From Bacteroidales bacterium (lineage in GTDB: Bacteria > Bacteroidota > Bacteroidia > Bacteroidales > Muribaculaceae): DNA of 7,891 nt. The stretch lies in contig JAUNCU010000084.1 of assembly GCA_030526455.1 (NCBI GenBank), forward strand, positions 2,521 through 10,411, read 5' to 3'. Under the pieces are notes generated by a model. The model had not been told where the DNA came from and did no database searches. It worked only from the letters and a program-made list of their open reading frames with translations. This document shows, piece by piece, positions 6,296 to 7,891 of the stretch. The translations under genes were made by a program, and so were the position numbers. Positions within the stretch are counted from its first letter, which is position 1; each line of letters begins with the position of its first letter.

Positions 6296-7720
6296 CTATT
6301 CAATTTCGCTCTGTCCGAAGAGCGAGATGAGCATCACGTCCATCTTGTCGCGCAGGTCGGCACGGGTGCCAATCCAGTTGTTGGCCAGCAGTGCCCATGC
6401 ATATTTGGGGCGCTTGGCGGGGAAATAGCCCACAAAGCACTGCACGGCATTGATGCTGCCGCTCTTCACCACCATGTTTTCGGCCAGCGGTGTTTCGGGG
6501 ATGAGTTTGCCGATGCGGCGGCGCACTGGTGGCATGAGTTGGCTCAGGCGCACGCCCTCGATGGGGTGCTTGGCCATGTAAGAGAGCATGTGCACAAAGA
6601 AGCGGCCCGAGATTTTGTTGGCACAAGCCAAACCGCTGCCGTCGCGCTGAAACACCGAGCGCGTGTCGATGCCCTTGCTGCGCCAGAGGCTGTCGACCAC
6701 TGCTACGCCGGCTTCCCAAGTGCCCTTGTGCCCGGTGTGAACGGCAATGGCACGGAGCAAACCTTCGGTGAACATATTGTCGCTGCGATCGAGGAGCGAG
6801 GTGATGATATCGGCCAACTTGGGCGACTGGTGCTCAAGAATTTGCACCTTCTGTGCATTCTTCACCTTTGCCAGCGCCCCCGGCTTGATTTTCACCTTGA
6901 AGCCTTCGGCCACCATGGCACGCTGGAGGCTGTCGACGAAAAGTGTCGATGGCGTGGGGATGGCCACACGCATGCTGTAGTCTTTATTCGCGGCGGTGCC
7001 GTGAAGCACGAGCGCGGGGGTGCCTTCTTCGAGGCGCAGGTCGATGTTGTCGACGCTTTCCTTAGAGATGAAACGGTTGATAATCTGCACACCAGGCACG
7101 GCGGGCTCGAAGTGGGCGTTGAAGATTTCGCCATCCTTGGCAGTGAATTTCAGGTAGGAGCGGTTGTCGAAGAAGTTGAAGCCGTGGATACCCATGCCGT
7201 AACTCCAGCCCAGGTCGCCCACTTCCCACCATCCGTGAGATGCGGGCCAGGGAATGAGGGAGGTGTCCACAGTGATTTCGCCTTCAAATTTCTCAATGCC
7301 GCGCGCCTTGAGTTGGGCAATGATTTCGGCCACGAAATTGGGGTTTTCGGGGAAATAGGCGCTGCCCAATGTGGGGTCGCCCGCACCCACCACGTGGATG
7401 CTGCCCTTAAACTTCTTGCCCTTCTGCTCGCCAATGAGATAGACGGGGGTCTTAAACTTGAAGTTAGGTCCCATCAGGCACAGTGCCGATGAGGAAGTGA
7501 CCGTCTTCATCGTGGAAGCCGTGATGCAAGAGAGGTCGGGGTTGAAGGCTGCCACCATGGTGTCGGCCTCGATGTCGTAGAGCGCCACCGTCACCGAACC
7601 GTGAGCTAGGGCGGTATCACCGCCGAAGGCATCGATGGCACGCTGTGCCGATTCGCGGTTCAGCGCCTGGCCAGCCACAGCCACCAGCGCCACAAGCAGA
7701 GATAAAAATGTTTTTTTCAT
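6296..7720 (-). CDS. dacB: D-alanyl-D-alanine carboxypeptidase/endopeptidase, PBP4 type (peptidase S13)
   Basis: Periplasmic penicillin-binding protein that trims or cuts D-Ala-containing peptidoglycan peptides during wall maturation and turnover. The 474-residue product has a signal peptide (MKKTFLSLLVALVAVAGQA, cleavage likely after Ala19). All three active-site motifs are present and spaced as in S13 enzymes: S69-T-M-K72 with nucleophile Ser69, S313-D-N315, and K419-S-G421 (KSG in place of the commoner KTG). The family-typical RDGSGLACANKIS stretch follows at about 359-371. The long gap between the first two motifs accommodates the extra domains of PBP4. I chose the ATG at 7720 because the signal peptide begins there; an in-frame GTG at 7774 would add 18 residues (MTAFSPLSPL...) encoded by the C-rich leader, which would spoil the signal peptide. 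It ends with TAG 94 bases before the next gene, without an evident terminator. Confidence 0.95.
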   Translation of the reverse strand: MKKTFLSLLVALVAVAGQALNRESAQRAIDAFGGDTALAHGSVTVALYDIEADTMVAAFNPDLSCITASTMKTVTSSSALCLMGPNFKFKTPVYLIGEQKGKKFKGSIHVVGAGDPTLGSAYFPENPNFVAEIIAQLKARGIEKFEGEITVDTSLIPWPASHGWWEVGDLGWSYGMGIHGFNFFDNRSYLKFTAKDGEIFNAHFEPAVPGVQIINRFISKESVDNIDLRLEEGTPALVLHGTAANKDYSMRVAIPTPSTLFVDSLQRAMVAEGFKVKIKPGALAKVKNAQKVQILEHQSPKLADIITSLLDRSDNMFTEGLLRAIAVHTGHKGTWEAGVAVVDSLWRSKGIDTRSVFQRDGSGLACANKISGRFFVHMLSYMAKHPIEGVRLSQLMPPVRRRIGKLIPETPLAENMVVKSGSINAVQCFVGYFPAKRPKYAWALLANNWIGTRADLRDKMDVMLISLFGQSEIE

Positions 7721-7891
7721 TTTGTGTAGGGGGTGTTTAGGGGTTAAGGGGGATAGGGGTGAAAATGCTGTCACGGGAAACGCTAGTCGCTACCATAACC
7801 GACCCTCTCCGAGGCTCTTTCCTTTTGTGATTTCTTATCTCCAAGCCGCGCTCGCGAAATGCTACGCAAATAAAAAGCATTCAATGAGTTA
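7721..7891 (-). promoter_or_regulatory. dacB leader/upstream region, no gene seen
   Basis: This 171-base stretch upstream of dacB holds no credible coding sequence and no TAnnTTTG promoter that I can find, so the promoter may lie beyond the window. Its notable content is the G-run cluster at 7729-7759, listed separately. A short inverted repeat (AATGCT at 7858-7863, AGCATT at 7876-7881, 12-base loop) is weak. Confidence 0.4.
7729..7759 (+). other. Putative G-quadruplex motif in the dacB leader
   Basis: On the + strand four G-runs lie in 31 bases: 7729-7733 (5 G), 7740-7743 (4 G), 7748-7752 (5 G) and 7756-7759 (4 G), with loops of 6, 4 and 3 bases. This satisfies the standard intramolecular G-quadruplex pattern with at least four G per tract. 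Because dacB is read from the minus strand, the G-rich strand is the template and the leader mRNA carries the matching C-runs, starting 8 bases before the ATG. Folding and any effect on dacB expression are inferred. Confidence 0.6.

Noticed and set aside
6269..6298. Possible terminator after dacB (AGCG/CGCT arms around a run of T on the + strand)
   Set aside because: The stem has only four base pairs with a long loop; the run of eight A on the transcribed strand is inside the loop, not after the stem.
6539..7492. 317-codon open frame on the + strand opposite dacB
   Set aside because: No recognised motif and fully inside dacB, whose three active-site motifs are intact.
7858..7881. Inverted repeat AATGCT/AGCATT near the right edge
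   Set aside because: Six base pairs with a 12-base loop is expected by chance in A/T-rich sequence, and nothing downstream supports a terminator.

Overview
This window looks like a chromosomal segment of a Bacteroidales bacterium (Prevotellaceae- or Muribaculaceae-like; the exact genus cannot be fixed from sequence alone). The reasons are GC-rich genes separated by AT-rich spacers, no recognisable Shine-Dalgarno sequences, one Bacteroidetes-type promoter (TTTG ... TAnnTTTG), a coiled-coil lipoprotein of a Bacteroidales-type family, and a periplasmic GH89 glycosidase typical of gut glycan degraders. All six genes I can support lie on the minus strand, so transcription runs from right to left.

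In transcription order: (1) 7721-7891, a leader of about 170 bases with no gene but a strong four-tract G-run motif on the + strand; (2) dacB, a PBP4-type D-Ala-D-Ala carboxypeptidase (6296-7720); (3) a 94-base spacer with a candidate promoter; (4) an unnamed acidic zinc-ribbon protein (5329-6201); (5) rsmI, the 16S rRNA C1402 2'-O-methyltransferase (4525-5277), whose stop overlaps the start of (6) a coiled-coil lipoprotein resembling the Cbp1 family (3629-4528); (7) a 99-base spacer; (8) a type I glycerate kinase (2423-3529), followed after 7 bases by (9) a secreted GH89 alpha-N-acetylglucosaminidase (226-2415); (10) a 225-base spacer with a 48-base near-perfect palindrome and a second inverted repeat.

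Functionally the window is mostly ordinary: cell-wall maturation (DacB), ribosome modification (RsmI), central carbon metabolism (glycerate kinase) and terminal alpha-GlcNAc removal from host-type glycans (GH89). There are probably three transcription units: dacB; zinc-ribbon gene-rsmI-lipoprotein; glycerate kinase-GH89. Only the middle one has a visible promoter. I see no CRISPR array, transposase, RNA gene, prophage or defence system. The parts that merit a second look are the palindrome, the G-run leader, and the zinc-ribbon protein with its conserved-looking C-terminal module. I do not claim a new biological system here.
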